Below are positions 54,831 through 64,000 of a stretch of DNA of 64,000 bases, one piece after another. Within the stretch, counting starts at the first letter, position 1. Every line of letters begins with the position of its first letter. The stretch lies in the NCBI GenBank assembly GCA_018882795.1, contig VERJ01000003.1:29867-93866 (forward strand), read 5' to 3'. Source of the DNA: Burkholderiaceae bacterium. Its GTDB lineage: Bacteria; Pseudomonadota; Gammaproteobacteria; Burkholderiales; Burkholderiaceae_A. Both the position numbers and the translations under genes were made by a program. The notes under the pieces are model-generated. The model ran no database searches and was not told where the DNA came from. It saw only the letters and a program-made list of their open reading frames with translations.

Positions 54831-55666
54831 ATGCTCCCGAAATCAAGTCTCTCTCTGGCCATGCGGCGATGCCCGACATCCAGGGCAGCCATGATCATCG
54901 CGACATGCCGATCGAGCAGGTTGGTGTCCGTGGCGTGCGCTATCCGGTGCTGATTGCGCGTGAGGACGGCAGTAGTCAACCTTCGGTGGGTGAATTCAGT
55001 CTGAGTGTTGGACTGCCTGCCCATCAGAAGGGCACCCACATGTCGCGGTTTATCGAATTGCTGGAATCGCTCAATCAGCGTGGAATCTCTTTGTCGGCAG
55101 CGTCCATGCGTGCGGCATTATCCGACATGCTCAAACGCCTGGCGGCCGAGAGCGGCATCATCGAAGTGAGCCTGCCTTTTTTCATGATGAAGGCTGCACC
55201 GATCAGTGGGGTGCAGAGCATGATGGATTACCGCTGCCGCTGGAGCGCAGAACAAATCGCTTTTTCCGCGGGTGAAACACCTGCACTGCGTCTGAGCTGC
55301 GAGGTGAAGGTGCCCGTGAAGAGCCTCTGCCCCTGCTCTAAGGAAATTTCTGAATATGGCGCCCACAACCAGCGTTCTGAGGTCACGGTCTCAGTCACGC
55401 TACGCGATGATGCAGACTTCTCGGTGGAGTCTCTGGTCAGAACGATCGAGTCCCAGGCCTCCTGTGAACTCTGGGGCCTGCTGAAGCGGCCTGACGAAAA
55501 ATACGTGACCGAGCGGGCCTATGACAACCCCAAATTCGTGGAAGATCTGGTGCGTGATGTCGCCACTGCTGTCCGTTCAGTGGGTGGCGTGGCCGGTTAT
55601 GTGGTGGAGGCCGAAAACTTCGAGTCCATCCATAACCACTCGGCCTGGGCCCGCATCGTCGGTTGA
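54827..55666 (+). CDS. folE2: GTP cyclohydrolase I type IB (FolE2)
   Basis: Converts GTP to dihydroneopterin triphosphate with a metal other than only zinc. It has 279 aa; the active-site string is [18 protein letters not shown], and the C-terminus [17 protein letters not shown] is characteristic. FolE2 replaces zinc-dependent FolE under zinc limitation in several bacteria. Here it is coupled to dxs, and I see no Zur-like site in front of it. Confidence 0.95.
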   Translation: MNAPEIKSLSGHAAMPDIQGSHDHRDMPIEQVGVRGVRYPVLIAREDGSSQPSVGEFSLSVGLPAHQKGTHMSRFIELLESLNQRGISLSAASMRAALSDMLKRLAAESGIIEVSLPFFMMKAAPISGVQSMMDYRCRWSAEQIAFSAGETPALRLSCEVKVPVKSLCPCSKEISEYGAHNQRSEVTVSVTLRDDADFSVESLVRTIESQASCELWGLLKRPDEKYVTERAYDNPKFVEDLVRDVATAVRSVGGVAGYVVEAENFESIHNHSAWARIVG

Positions 55667-55700
55667 ATCGATCCGCTCCGCTCCGGACAGGCGGCGGGGC

Positions 55701-56186
55701 CTAATCCCGGAAGTTTCCAAACGACAGCGGCAGGTCGCTGACTTCTTTTTTTAGCAGCGCAATCGCAGCCTGAAGATCATCGCGCTTGTTGCCTGAGACG
55801 CGCACCGCATCGCCCTGAATCGAGGCCTGCACTTTCATCTTGCTGTCTTTGATGATCTTCACAATCTTTTTGGCGTCATCGCCGGCGATGCCATGGCGGA
55901 CCTTGATGAGTTGTTTTACTTTGTCGCCGCCGATTTTTTCGATATTGCCGATATCCAGAAAGCGTACATCGACACCACGTTTGGCGCATTTGCCGATGAG
56001 CACGTCCCGGACCTGGCCGATCTGGAAATCACTGTCGGCATAGACGGTGAGCTCCCGATCTTTTTGTTCTACTTTGGCACTCGATCCCTTGAAATCAAAT
56101 CGTGTGCCGATTTCTTTGCTTGTCTGATCGACGGCGTTGCGTAGCTCGGCCATGTCGGCCTCAAGGGTTGCATCAAAGCTTGGCAT
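55701..56186 (-). CDS. YajQ family nucleotide-binding protein
   Basis: A 161-aa double-ferredoxin-fold protein (UPF0234). The start [20 protein letters not shown], the central [10 protein letters not shown] and the end [17 protein letters not shown] sequence are family-typical. Some members bind cyclic di-GMP. It lies downstream of argG on the same strand, 15 bases away, and converges with folE2. Confidence 0.95.
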   Translation of the reverse strand: MPSFDATLEADMAELRNAVDQTSKEIGTRFDFKGSSAKVEQKDRELTVYADSDFQIGQVRDVLIGKCAKRGVDVRFLDIGNIEKIGGDKVKQLIKVRHGIAGDDAKKIVKIIKDSKMKVQASIQGDAVRVSGNKRDDLQAAIALLKKEVSDLPLSFGNFRD

Positions 56187-56201
56187 CGTAAGTTCCTTGA
56201 A

Positions 56202-57473
56202 TTACTTTTTCCCGGCCGCGATCCGCATACGTAGCGCGTTCAGTTTAATGAAGCCGCCCGCGTCGGCCTGGTTATAGGCGCCGCCGTCATCATCGAAGGT
56301 CGAAATCTTGGCATCGAACAGCGAGTTCTTGGAGCTGCGGCCCACGACAGTGATCGTGCCTTTGTAGAGTTTCAGGCGCACGGTGCCATTGACCTTGGCC
56401 TGGGTGTGATCGATCAGGGTCTGCAGCGCAATACGCTCCGGAGACCACCAGTAGCCGTTATAGACCAGACTGGCATAGCGGGGCATGAGGTCGTCTTTCA
56501 GGTGGGCCACTTCACGATCCAGCGTGAGTGATTCAATTGCCCGGTGTGCCCGCAGCAGAATCGTACCCCCAGGGGTCTCATAGCAGCCGCGTGATTTCAT
56601 ACCAACGTAGCGGTTCTCGACCAGGTCCAGGCGTCCGATGCCGTGCCTGCCACCCAGGGTATTGAGTGCAGTCAGCAGTTCATGGGCCTTCATCTTCTTG
56701 CCATTGACGGCGATCAAGTCGCCTCTGGTGAATTCCAGTTCGATGACCTCGGGCTTGTTGGGCGCCTTTTCAAGCGGCACAGTGAGTCGCCACATGCCCT
56801 GGGCAGGTGGCTCGCGATTCGGATCCTCCAGTACGCCGCCCTCATAGGAGATGTGCAGCAGGTTGGCATCCATGGAGAAAGGCGCTTCACCTTTGCGCTT
56901 TTTGTAGTCCACGGGAATGCCATGCTCATCGGCATAGGCCAGTAGCTTGTCGCGCGAGAGCAGATCCCATTCGCGCCAGGGCGCAATGATCTTGATGTTG
57001 GGCATCAGCGCGTAGGCACCCAATTCAAATCGCACCTGGTCATTGCCTTTGCCGGTGGCACCGTGCGAGATGGCATCGGCCTTTTCTTTCTTGGCGATCT
57101 CGACTAACCGTTTGGCGATCAGTGGCCGGGCAATGGAGGTGCCCAGCAGGTATTCACCCTCGTAGACTGTGTTGGCGCGAAACATGGGGAAAACAAAGTC
57201 GCGCACGAATTCTTCGCGCAGGTCTTCAATGTAGATCTTCTTGATACCGAACTGCTGGGCCTTTTTGCGGGCGGGCTCCAACTCCTCACCCTGTCCGATG
57301 TCGGCCGTGAAGGTGATGACCTCGCAGTCGTACTCATCCTGTAGCCACTTCAGAATCACTGAGGTGTCCAGCCCGCCGGAGTAGGCCAGCACGACTTTGT
57401 TGATCTTGTTGGCGGTGGATTTTTTGGGGGTGACAGATTGTCTTGCTAATTTTTTTGCGACGGTCTTTTTCAT
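56202..57473 (-). CDS. argG: argininosuccinate synthase
   Basis: Condenses citrulline and aspartate, 423 aa. The ATP-binding SGGLDTS motif ([15 protein letters not shown]) and the tail [20 protein letters not shown] are clear. A basic 24-residue extension, [20 protein letters not shown], precedes the usual start [10 protein letters not shown]; it is not part of the conserved fold. argF lies 41 bases upstream on the same strand. Confidence 0.97.
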   Translation of the reverse strand: MKKTVAKKLARQSVTPKKSTANKINKVVLAYSGGLDTSVILKWLQDEYDCEVITFTADIGQGEELEPARKKAQQFGIKKIYIEDLREEFVRDFVFPMFRANTVYEGEYLLGTSIARPLIAKRLVEIAKKEKADAISHGATGKGNDQVRFELGAYALMPNIKIIAPWREWDLLSRDKLLAYADEHGIPVDYKKRKGEAPFSMDANLLHISYEGGVLEDPNREPPAQGMWRLTVPLEKAPNKPEVIELEFTRGDLIAVNGKKMKAHELLTALNTLGGRHGIGRLDLVENRYVGMKSRGCYETPGGTILLRAHRAIESLTLDREVAHLKDDLMPRYASLVYNGYWWSPERIALQTLIDHTQAKVNGTVRLKLYKGTITVVGRSSKNSLFDAKISTFDDDGGAYNQADAGGFIKLNALRMRIAAGKK

Positions 57474-57514
57474 GCGGTCATCAGGTAAAGGAGAAGGAAG
57501 GGGTTGAGAATAAG

Positions 57515-58438
57515 TTAATCCTGAATTCTGCCAAGCAGCAGAAATTCCATGAGCGCTTTTTGTGCATGGAGCCGGTTTTCAGCCTCATCCCAAACCACAC
57601 TCTGTGGGCCATCGATGACGCCAGCGGCGACTTCCTCGCCCCGGTGGGCAGGCAGGCAGTGCATGAAAAGCGCCTTCGGATCAGCCACGCGCATCATGTC
57701 TTCATCGACCATCCAGTCGGCAAAGGCCTTGGCCCGGGCCTCATTTTCAGCCTCAAAACCCATGGAGGTCCAGACATCGGTGGTGACCAGATCGGCGCCT
57801 TTTGCGGCCTCCATCGGATCAACGAACTCCTCGAAGTGGCCATGTGAGTGCAGACCTGCCCGCTCTTGCTCCACCTCGTAGCCCGGTGGTGTAGAGACTC
57901 TGACCTGGAAATCCAGTACCTCTGCGGCCTGAAGCCAGGTGTTGCAGACATTGTTGGAGTCGCCGATCCAGGCCACGGTTTTGCCCTTGATGGAGCCACG
58001 ATGCTCGATATAGGTGAAGATGTCGGCCAGGATCTGGCAGGGATGGTATTCATTGGTCAGGCCGTTGATCACTGGCACGCGGGAGTTGGCCGCGAAGCGC
58101 TCCACGATGGTCTGCTCGAAGGTGCGAATCATGACCAGATCGCACATGCGCGAAATCACTTGGGCGGCGTCTTCTACCGGCTCTCCACGGCCCAGCTGGG
58201 TATCTCGGGTATTGAGATAGATGGCCGCGCCGCCGAGCTGATGCATGCCCGCCTCGAATGATAGGCGGGTGCGCGTGGAGGCCTTCTCAAAGATCATCAC
58301 CAGTGTCCTATCCAGCAGTGGCATATGCCGCACATAGCGCTTGAATCGATCCTTGATGATGCGTGTACGCGAAAACAGATAGTCGATATCGTCGCGCGAA
58401 AGATCATTAAATTGCAGGAAGTGCCGTAGCTTGTTCAT
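57515..58438 (-). CDS. argF: ornithine carbamoyltransferase
   Basis: Makes citrulline, 307 aa. The carbamoyl-phosphate motif [16 protein letters not shown] lies near residue 51; ornithine motifs [13 protein letters not shown] and [13 protein letters not shown] are present. The ATG overlaps the argD stop. Confidence 0.97.
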   Translation of the reverse strand: MNKLRHFLQFNDLSRDDIDYLFSRTRIIKDRFKRYVRHMPLLDRTLVMIFEKASTRTRLSFEAGMHQLGGAAIYLNTRDTQLGRGEPVEDAAQVISRMCDLVMIRTFEQTIVERFAANSRVPVINGLTNEYHPCQILADIFTYIEHRGSIKGKTVAWIGDSNNVCNTWLQAAEVLDFQVRVSTPPGYEVEQERAGLHSHGHFEEFVDPMEAAKGADLVTTDVWTSMGFEAENEARAKAFADWMVDEDMMRVADPKALFMHCLPAHRGEEVAAGVIDGPQSVVWDEAENRLHAQKALMEFLLLGRIQD

Positions 58439-59628
58439 GCTCGGGATTCCGCAAGAAAATCTTTCAAGATCGGCACCAGCATGGCCACAAGTTGGTCTGC
58501 CTCGGCCTGGTCGATGATCAATGCGGGCAGCAGACGCACAACGCTGTCTGCTGTGACATTGACCAGCAGCCCCGCCTCGCGGGCCCGGTGCACGATATCG
58601 CCGCAGGGCCGATCAAGTTCAATGCCGATCATCAGGCCCTGGCCACGAATCTCTTGAATGCCGCCACAACCCGCAAGCCCTGAACGCAGGCCCGACATAA
58701 TCTGGCTGCCGCGGGCGCTGGCGTTTTCCATCAGCTGGTCGGCTTCAATTGCTTCGATCGTTTCCAATCCTGCACGCATGGCCAGCGGGTTGCCGCCAAA
58801 TGTGGTGCCATGGTTGCCAGGCTCGAAGAGATGGGCGGCAGGGCCATGGGCAACAACCGCACCAATCGGTACGCCCGAGCCCAGACCCTTGGCCAGCGGC
58901 ATCACATCGGGGGTGATCTCGGCCCACTGATGTGCAAACCACTTGCCGGTTCTGCCAATGCCACATTGGACTTCATCCAGCATCAACAGCCAGCCTTTTT
59001 CGTTGCAAAGTGCACGCAGGGATTTCAGGATCTCAATCTGGGAGGGGCGAATACCCCCTTCCCCCTGAATTGTTTCCAGAAAAATCGCGCTGATATCGGC
59101 GTGCTCGGAGGCCGCTTTCTGGATCGCGGCAATGTCATTGAGCGGCACACGGATGAACCCCTCGACGAGCGGCTCAAATCCTTTTTGAACTTTTTCATTG
59201 CCGGTGGCGGACAACGTTGCAATGGAGCGGCCATGGAAGGCTTTATCGAAGACAATGGTCTTGGGTGCCGCGTGGCCTCGCTGATGTCCATGTTTTCGGG
59301 CAAGTTTGAGTGCCGCCTCGTTGGCCTCAAGCCCCGAGTTACAGAAGAAGACATTGGTCATGCCCGAGCGCTTCACTAGGGCCTCGGCGAGCTGGGACTG
59401 GAGGGGGATCTCGTAGAGATTGGAAGTATGGATCAGCCGTCCAACTTGTTCGCGCAGGCCCGCCACAAGACGCGGATGATTATGGCCGAGCGTGTTCACC
59501 GCGATGCCTGACAGCGCATCAAGATATTTTCTGCCCTGTGTGTCCCACAGCCAGACGCCCTGGCCATGTGTAAAGGCCACCGGCTGTCGGCTGTAGGTGT
59601 TCATTAAGGGGTTGATGTGGGCTGTCAT
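58435..59628 (-). CDS. argD: acetylornithine transaminase
   Basis: PLP-dependent aminotransferase, 397 aa. PLP-contact segment FCNSGLEANEAALKLARK, the Asp-containing LMLDEVQCGIGRTGKWFAHQ, and the Schiff-base Lys in MPLAKGLGSGVPIGA are all visible. First of argD-argF-argG on the minus strand; divergent from the DUF3579 gene. Confidence 0.95.
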   Translation of the reverse strand: MTAHINPLMNTYSRQPVAFTHGQGVWLWDTQGRKYLDALSGIAVNTLGHNHPRLVAGLREQVGRLIHTSNLYEIPLQSQLAEALVKRSGMTNVFFCNSGLEANEAALKLARKHGHQRGHAAPKTIVFDKAFHGRSIATLSATGNEKVQKGFEPLVEGFIRVPLNDIAAIQKAASEHADISAIFLETIQGEGGIRPSQIEILKSLRALCNEKGWLLMLDEVQCGIGRTGKWFAHQWAEITPDVMPLAKGLGSGVPIGAVVAHGPAAHLFEPGNHGTTFGGNPLAMRAGLETIEAIEADQLMENASARGSQIMSGLRSGLAGCGGIQEIRGQGLMIGIELDRPCGDIVHRAREAGLLVNVTADSVVRLLPALIIDQAEADQLVAMLVPILKDFLAESRA

Positions 59629-59730
59629 GCTGATGCGTATGCAGTCGTCTGCGTCGGGTCCAATCTCAGTCCGATAGAATACCCGTTTCGCTCAGGTTTG
59701 CCCCCGAATCCTCTGCGACAGATTGTCTCC

Positions 59731-60051
59731 GTGCCTGCCAAACAATATCTCATCGAAGGCGTCACCCGTGCTGGCAAGGCGTTTCGCCCAAGCGACTGGG
59801 CCGAGCGCCTGTGCGGCGTCATGTCGCCGTTTCGGCCCGCAGGCCAGACGGCCCGCGTCGGTGGCCATCTTCAGTACTCGCCCTATGTGCATCCGGTGAT
59901 GGTCGGTAGCGTCAAGTGCGTTGTCATCGACGAGCGTCTGGAAGACATCGAACCCATGGCGATGGAGTTCGTACGCAACTTCGCCCGCGATAACGACCTG
60001 CCGTTTGTAGAGGCCTGCATTATGGAAGACAGGCCAGAGAAAACGCCCTGA
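59731..60051 (+). CDS. DUF3579 family protein
   Basis: A 106-aa protein with the strings YLIEGVTRAGKAFRPSDWAE and RLCGVMSPF and the C-terminal CVVIDERLEDIEPMAMEFV, which I recognise as DUF3579. This betaproteobacterial family lies beside argD and has no known function. The start is taken as GTG at 59731, which places the conserved region at the N-terminus; longer frames upstream overlap the argD start. Its stop touches the convergent adk stop. Confidence 0.8.
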   Translation: MPAKQYLIEGVTRAGKAFRPSDWAERLCGVMSPFRPAGQTARVGGHLQYSPYVHPVMVGSVKCVVIDERLEDIEPMAMEFVRNFARDNDLPFVEACIMEDRPEKTP

Positions 60052-60741
<690 letters not shown>

Positions 60742-60761
60742 TTATAAGGACCCCAGGGCAC

Positions 60762-61550
60762 TTAAGTTCCCGGATTGTGTTCTGTCCAGAGGCGCCTGAC
60801 GCGGTCGAGATCTTCCGGCGTGTCCACTCCGGCGTGGGGAGCCGCATTAGTCATGCAGACGGCGATGTGATGGCCTTTCCAGAGCCAGCGCAGCTGTTCG
60901 AGCTGTTCGCTGTCCTCGGGCGGGCAGCTGGACCATGTCACAAATTGCGACAGCGCCCTGGCGCGAAAGGCGTAGATCCCGATGTGGCGCAGCGGATTGA
61001 ATGCTGGATGATCATCAGGCAGCGCAACATCTTCAAGCTGCGCCCAAGCACCCCGCAGATAGGGAATCGGCGCCCGGGAAAAATAGCGGGCGAGACCCGA
61101 TTCATCGCAGACGACTTTCACCACATGTGGGCTGCGCAGTGAATGCGTATCGCGGATGGGTGTTGCCGCTGTTGCGACCGATGCCGTCGGTGCCTGGGCG
61201 AGTGTGAGGGCAACATCGCGGATCAGCAGCGGGCTAATCAGGGGCTCATCGCCCTGCACATTCACGATGCATTGATCCGTGGTGGCGCCTACGCGCTGGG
61301 CCACCTCGGCGATGCGATCAGTACCGCTCGGATGGTCAGCCCGCGTGAGCAATGCCTCGAATCCGCCTTGCAGACAGGCCTGAAGAATTTCCTGATCATC
61401 GGTGGCCACGATCACGCGGCTTGCACCGCTGCGACTTGCCTGCTGCGCAACCCGCACCACCATGGGCTGGCCGCCGATATCGGCCAGGGGTTTGTCGGGC
61501 AGTCGTGTGGAAGCCCGCCTGGCGGGAATGACGGCCCAGAAGTCGATCAC
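60762..61550 (-). CDS. kdsB: 3-deoxy-manno-octulosonate cytidylyltransferase
   Basis: Activates Kdo for lipopolysaccharide as CMP-Kdo, 262 aa. The nucleotide motif AVIPARRASTRLPDKPLADI is at residues 6-25; VNVQGDEPLISP is the metal-binding region. It starts with a GTG that overlaps the trm112 stop (GTGA). Part of the lpxK-trm112-kdsB-adk cluster. Confidence 0.97.
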   Translation of the reverse strand: MIDFWAVIPARRASTRLPDKPLADIGGQPMVVRVAQQASRSGASRVIVATDDQEILQACLQGGFEALLTRADHPSGTDRIAEVAQRVGATTDQCIVNVQGDEPLISPLLIRDVALTLAQAPTASVATAATPIRDTHSLRSPHVVKVVCDESGLARYFSRAPIPYLRGAWAQLEDVALPDDHPAFNPLRHIGIYAFRARALSQFVTWSSCPPEDSEQLEQLRWLWKGHHIAVCMTNAAPHAGVDTPEDLDRVRRLWTEHNPGT

Positions 61551-61759
61551 GCTGACGGGTCCGGGTCGGGCGCTGGCATATCGGCAATGCCGATCTTTTG
61601 CAGCGGAATTGCACTCGACTCCAGCAGGTAGGGAATGCCGTCGATGATGGGGTAGGCGATTTGTTCTGATTCGCAGATCAGGTAGTGGCCCCCTTTGCCC
61701 AGCTTTAGAGGCTGTTTTGATCGGGGGCAGGCAAGAATCTCAAGTAGTTTTGAATCCAT
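61547..61759 (-). CDS. Trm112 family protein (YcaR-like)
   Basis: A 70-aa small protein, MDSKLLEILACPRSKQPLKL, with the typical IDGIPYLLESSA C-terminal region. Only one Cys of the usual zinc-binding set is in its normal place. The ATG at 61759 overlaps the lpxK 3' end by 20 bases. It sits between lpxK and kdsB as in most betaproteobacteria. Confidence 0.9.
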   Translation of the reverse strand: MDSKLLEILACPRSKQPLKLGKGGHYLICESEQIAYPIIDGIPYLLESSAIPLQKIGIADMPAPDPDPSA

Positions 61760-62816
61760 CAATGAGCCTTGAAACGACAGTGGGGTCCAGACGTGGCTCT
61801 TGACGCAGCGCCCAGGCGTGGCCGCATACATCAAGCCGGGTATTGAAAAACTTTACCGCATCTTTTTCAGTCATGAGTACGACATCGTATTGTCCGGTTT
61901 TCCATCGCTCGTGAAGCAGATGTGCGAGTCTTATTTCATGATCAGCGAGGGCGAGTGATTCAAATGAAATGCCCAGCCCGCGCAACTCATCAAAAAAGCG
62001 TTGTGGTTCGGCAATACCGGCGGCGGCCAGGATCCTGCGGCCGCAAAAGCGTTGCACCCCGGCGTCGATATCAAGGAGTTCGCCACTTGCCTCCAGTCCG
62101 GATGCAAGTGGTCCAAGGGGCACCCATCCGCCAGGCTGCAGGGCGAGTTCCTGTCCGCGGCGCACGCGCGTACTAAAGCGCCTGAGATCGCCTACGGGTT
62201 CGCGCAGGGGGCCGGCGGGCAGGCACTTACCGTTGCCGAATTGGCGCTCATCAATTACCAGAATCTGCTCATCGCTCGCCAGTGAGCGCTGCTGCAGGCC
62301 ATCGTCCAGGATCACCGCCTGTAGCCCGGGCCGGGCAGTGAGCAGTGCCTGCAGGCACCGCCAGCGATTCTTTCCAACAGCAATCGGCAGGCCCGTTCTC
62401 CAGGCCAAGAGCCAGGATTCGTCGCCGATGCTGTCGGGTGGGGTCCGTTCGAGTTGACCGGGCAGCGCCACGGTGGGTCCGTGATGCTCTGCCTGGGAGC
62501 GATAGCCGCGGGAGATGAATCCGCAGGCAATACCAGCTTCTTTGAAGGCCTTGGCCAGGGCCAGTGCACAGGGAGTCTTCCCCGCGCCGCCCACGATCAG
62601 GTTGCCGACCGCAATCACGCGAACACCTGTTGGGGCCTTCCGAGGTTTAAAAACCCAGAACCAGAGTTTCCTTGCCTGCCAGCCCAGTTGGTAGAGCTGA
62701 CTGAGCACTGCGAGCAGCCCCCGCAGCGCGGGGCTAAAAACCCTCCGCGCTTGCGCGGGAGGGCTGAACCAGAGTTGCGGCAGGCGACGAACGAAGGGGT
62801 TTTCCCGGGGGGTCAT
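61740..62816 (-). CDS. lpxK: tetraacyldisaccharide 4'-kinase
   Basis: Phosphorylates lipid A precursor at the inner membrane, 358 aa. The Walker A motif GGAGKTP lies at residues 76-82 after a hydrophobic N-terminus. FISRGYRSQAEHHGPTV, VILDDGLQQRSLASDEQI and LMTEKDAVKF follow in the usual order. Codons 20-37 contain two strong hairpins, one followed by five U residues on the coding strand (see the separate entry). First gene of the lpxK-trm112-kdsB-adk group. Confidence 0.94.
   Translation of the reverse strand: MTPRENPFVRRLPQLWFSPPAQARRVFSPALRGLLAVLSQLYQLGWQARKLWFWVFKPRKAPTGVRVIAVGNLIVGGAGKTPCALALAKAFKEAGIACGFISRGYRSQAEHHGPTVALPGQLERTPPDSIGDESWLLAWRTGLPIAVGKNRWRCLQALLTARPGLQAVILDDGLQQRSLASDEQILVIDERQFGNGKCLPAGPLREPVGDLRRFSTRVRRGQELALQPGGWVPLGPLASGLEASGELLDIDAGVQRFCGRRILAAAGIAEPQRFFDELRGLGISFESLALADHEIRLAHLLHERWKTGQYDVVLMTEKDAVKFFNTRLDVCGHAWALRQEPRLDPTVVSRLIDGFKTT
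62716..62763 (-). terminator. terminator-like double hairpin inside lpxK coding region
   Basis: On the lpxK strand, a GC-rich stem (CCCTCCCGCGC and GCGCGGAGGG, 62763-62741, with one bulge) is followed by TTTTT (62740-62736). A second stem comes next, AGCCCC and GGGGCT (62735-62716). The arrangement is that of an intrinsic terminator, but it lies about 53 bases into lpxK and is in frame. It may be an early attenuator or only GC-rich coding sequence. Confidence 0.35.
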
Positions 62817-63066
62817 TGGGCTGTGGATAAGATTGTGGAAACTTTGGCCGATGGCTGCCGACTCAGGTAGATCATTGGGCTCGGGCTGGTGTGATCCTTT
62901 TTAGGGATCCTTTTAACAAGAAAAAATAACTATACGAATCAATAAGTTATAAACAAAAATCAAGCGCTGTCAGGAATTCTGACAGGCTTTCAGAGGAAAG
63001 TCTCTCGAAAGCCTTATTCTGTGGACATCTCTGTTTCAAGAGTCAGTATTTTTGCGGGTTTCACGC
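62817..63066. other. AT-rich divergent spacer between lpxK and xseA
   Basis: 250 bases shared by two divergent promoters. It contains a perfect DnaA box, TGTGGATAA (62822-62830), and weaker relatives near 62835 and 63021. A very AT-rich stretch lies at about 62910-62962. Two hairpins follow: CTGTCAG/CTGACAG (62967-62985) and GGCTTTC/GAAAGCC (62985-63013). I could not fix promoter hexamers with confidence. Confidence 0.6.
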
Positions 63067-64000
63067 GTGTTTCACGGCGAAAGGCAGGCGGCATCGGTGG
63101 TGATCTCGGTTTCGGAGCTGAATCGTGCGGTCGCAGCGAATCTTGAGCGCAGCTTCCCTCTGATGCGGGTGAGGGGAGAGATTGCGCAGCTATCCCGGCC
63201 AAGCAGCGGGCATCTCTATTTTTCGCTGCGTGATGCTCAGTCCAGTGTGCGCGCCGTCATGTTCAAAGGCCGATCGACTGGCTTGCAGTGGCAGCCCAAA
63301 GAGGGTGATCAGGTAGAGGTCTCTGCCGTGGTGACCCTCTATGAGCCCAGGGGGGATTTCCAGCTGCGGGTGGAGTCCATGTCGAAAAGTGGTCAGGGCG
63401 CGCTCTATGAGGCGTTTCTGGCCCGCAAGGAGAAACTCGCACGGGCGGGATTACTGGATGAAGCGCGCAAACGGCCGCTGCCGAAGTCGATCGCAACGGT
63501 GGCGCTGGTGACCTCATTGGGCGCTGCAGCCTTGCGCGATGTTGTGGTGACGCTATCGCATCTGGCGCCGAGGCTCCGCATTCGGCTCTACCCATCCCTG
63601 GTGCAGGGGCCGGAAGCGGCCCGGCAACTCTGTACCCAGCTTGCTGCTGCCGATCAGGATCCCAGTGTTGATGTGATCATGCTGGTGCGCGGCGGCGGCA
63701 GTATGGAGGACCTCTGGGCCTTTAACGATGAAGCCCTGGCCACGGTAATCGCGAACTGTCGGCGGCCGGTGATTGTCGGTGTGGGCCATGAGACCGATGT
63801 CACGATTGCAGATCTGGTCGCAGATGTCAGGGCAGCGACACCCACCGCTGCGGCCCAGGCGGTGGCGCGGGCGGATCAGCAGGCCTCAGCGGCGTTGTTG
63901 GAGCTCAGCAGGCTTGCAGAATTGGCCATGAGTCGGCGTTGGCAATTGGCTCAGCAGCGGCTTGATCTGCTCTCGGGGCGGCTGCGGAGCCCCCGAGAGA
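63067..64000 (+). CDS. xseA: exodeoxyribonuclease VII large subunit (3' end cut by window edge)
   Basis: Catalytic subunit of ExoVII. The N-terminal OB domain has VISVSELNRAVAANLERSFP, then VRGEIAQLSRPSSGHLYFSL. The nuclease core begins with SIATVALVTSLGAAALRDVV and contains VMLVRGGGSMEDLWAFNDEA and GVGHETDVTIADLVADVRAA. About 311 residues are visible of the usual 400-450. No ATG is available near the N-terminus; GTG at 63067, 63097 or 63100 are possible starts, with AAAGGC upstream of the latter two. Confidence 0.93.
   Translation, partial: MFHGERQAASVVISVSELNRAVAANLERSFPLMRVRGEIAQLSRPSSGHLYFSLRDAQSSVRAVMFKGRSTGLQWQPKEGDQVEVSAVVTLYEPRGDFQLRVESMSKSGQGALYEAFLARKEKLARAGLLDEARKRPLPKSIATVALVTSLGAAALRDVVVTLSHLAPRLRIRLYPSLVQGPEAARQLCTQLAAADQDPSVDVIMLVRGGGSMEDLWAFNDEALATVIANCRRPVIVGVGHETDVTIADLVADVRAATPTAAAQAVARADQQASAALLELSRLAELAMSRRWQLAQQRLDLLSGRLRSPRE

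Noticed and set aside
62817..63066. Chromosomal replication origin
   Set aside because: Only one perfect DnaA box and no dnaA, dnaN, parAB or gidA genes nearby.

Overview
The window looks like a chromosome segment of a betaproteobacterium, most likely Burkholderiales. The evidence is gene order and content: recN-nadK-hrcA-hemH followed by grpE-dnaK-dnaJ; rpsF-priB-rpsR-rplI-dnaB; xseB-ispA-dxs-folE2; a DUF3579 gene beside argD-argF-argG-yajQ; an intracellular polyhydroxyalkanoate depolymerase; a tripartite tricarboxylate (Tct/Bug) transporter; and an AcnD/PrpF-type methylcitrate operon. GC content is fairly high by eye. I saw no rRNA, tRNA, CRISPR array, phage, integrase or transposase. Coding density is very high, with many ATGA, GTGA or TTGA start/stop overlaps. 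The genus cannot be fixed from the sequence alone.

Layout. 1-10126: DNA repair (recN, cut by the window edge), NAD kinase, the heat-shock repressor gene hrcA, ferrochelatase, a phosphotransferase/P-loop kinase fusion, and grpE-dnaK-dnaJ with two good sigma-32 promoters. 10169-14475 (minus): methylthioadenosine salvage (mtnP, a FucA-type aldolase, apt, mtnA) behind a TauE/SafE exporter and zapA. 14519-22530: tctCBA transporter divergent from an FAH-family hydrolase, a ketopantoate-reductase-like protein, an AAE3-like acyl-CoA ligase and an aldehyde dehydrogenase. 22554-31342 (minus): nnrD and the 2-methylcitrate operon prpB-prpC-acnD-prpF-prpE. 31477-37735: a Gdt1-type cation transporter, DUF1841, a LysR regulator, nth, an RnfB-like ferredoxin, PHA depolymerase, ferredoxin-NADP reductase with a 7Fe ferredoxin, and a LUD protein. 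37771-40793: MoxR ATPase, VWA protein and a 2-hydroxyacid dehydrogenase. 40794-41106: the only gene-free stretch over 300 bases, with a large structured element and the rpsF promoter/leader. 41107-47184: ribosomal and replication genes, two gentisate-type lower-pathway enzymes, and tonB-exbB-exbD. 47228-49493: a metal-homeostasis cluster (PCuAC chaperone, Fur-family regulator, His-rich outer-membrane protein) around a 16-bp palindrome. 49552-64000: sulfurtransferase, Rieske oxygenase, xseB-ispA-dxs-folE2, yajQ, arginine genes, adk-kdsB-trm112-lpxK, and a partial xseA.

How the genes work together. The window is mostly housekeeping plus carbon salvage: propionyl-CoA oxidation, organic-acid uptake and activation, PHA mobilisation, and a four-gene route that could recycle methylthioadenosine to adenine, dihydroxyacetone phosphate and a methylthio-aldehyde.

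The least explained material is (i) the intergenic element at 40831-40968, whose 5' arm can pair with two different downstream partners; (ii) a small family of GTGTCAGGCAC palindromes at four gene boundaries, one a tandem array running into the 5' side of prpF; (iii) the putative Zur/Fur operator and His-rich outer-membrane protein; and (iv) a terminator-like hairpin inside the start of lpxK. No wholly new multi-gene system is evident; these are the best leads.
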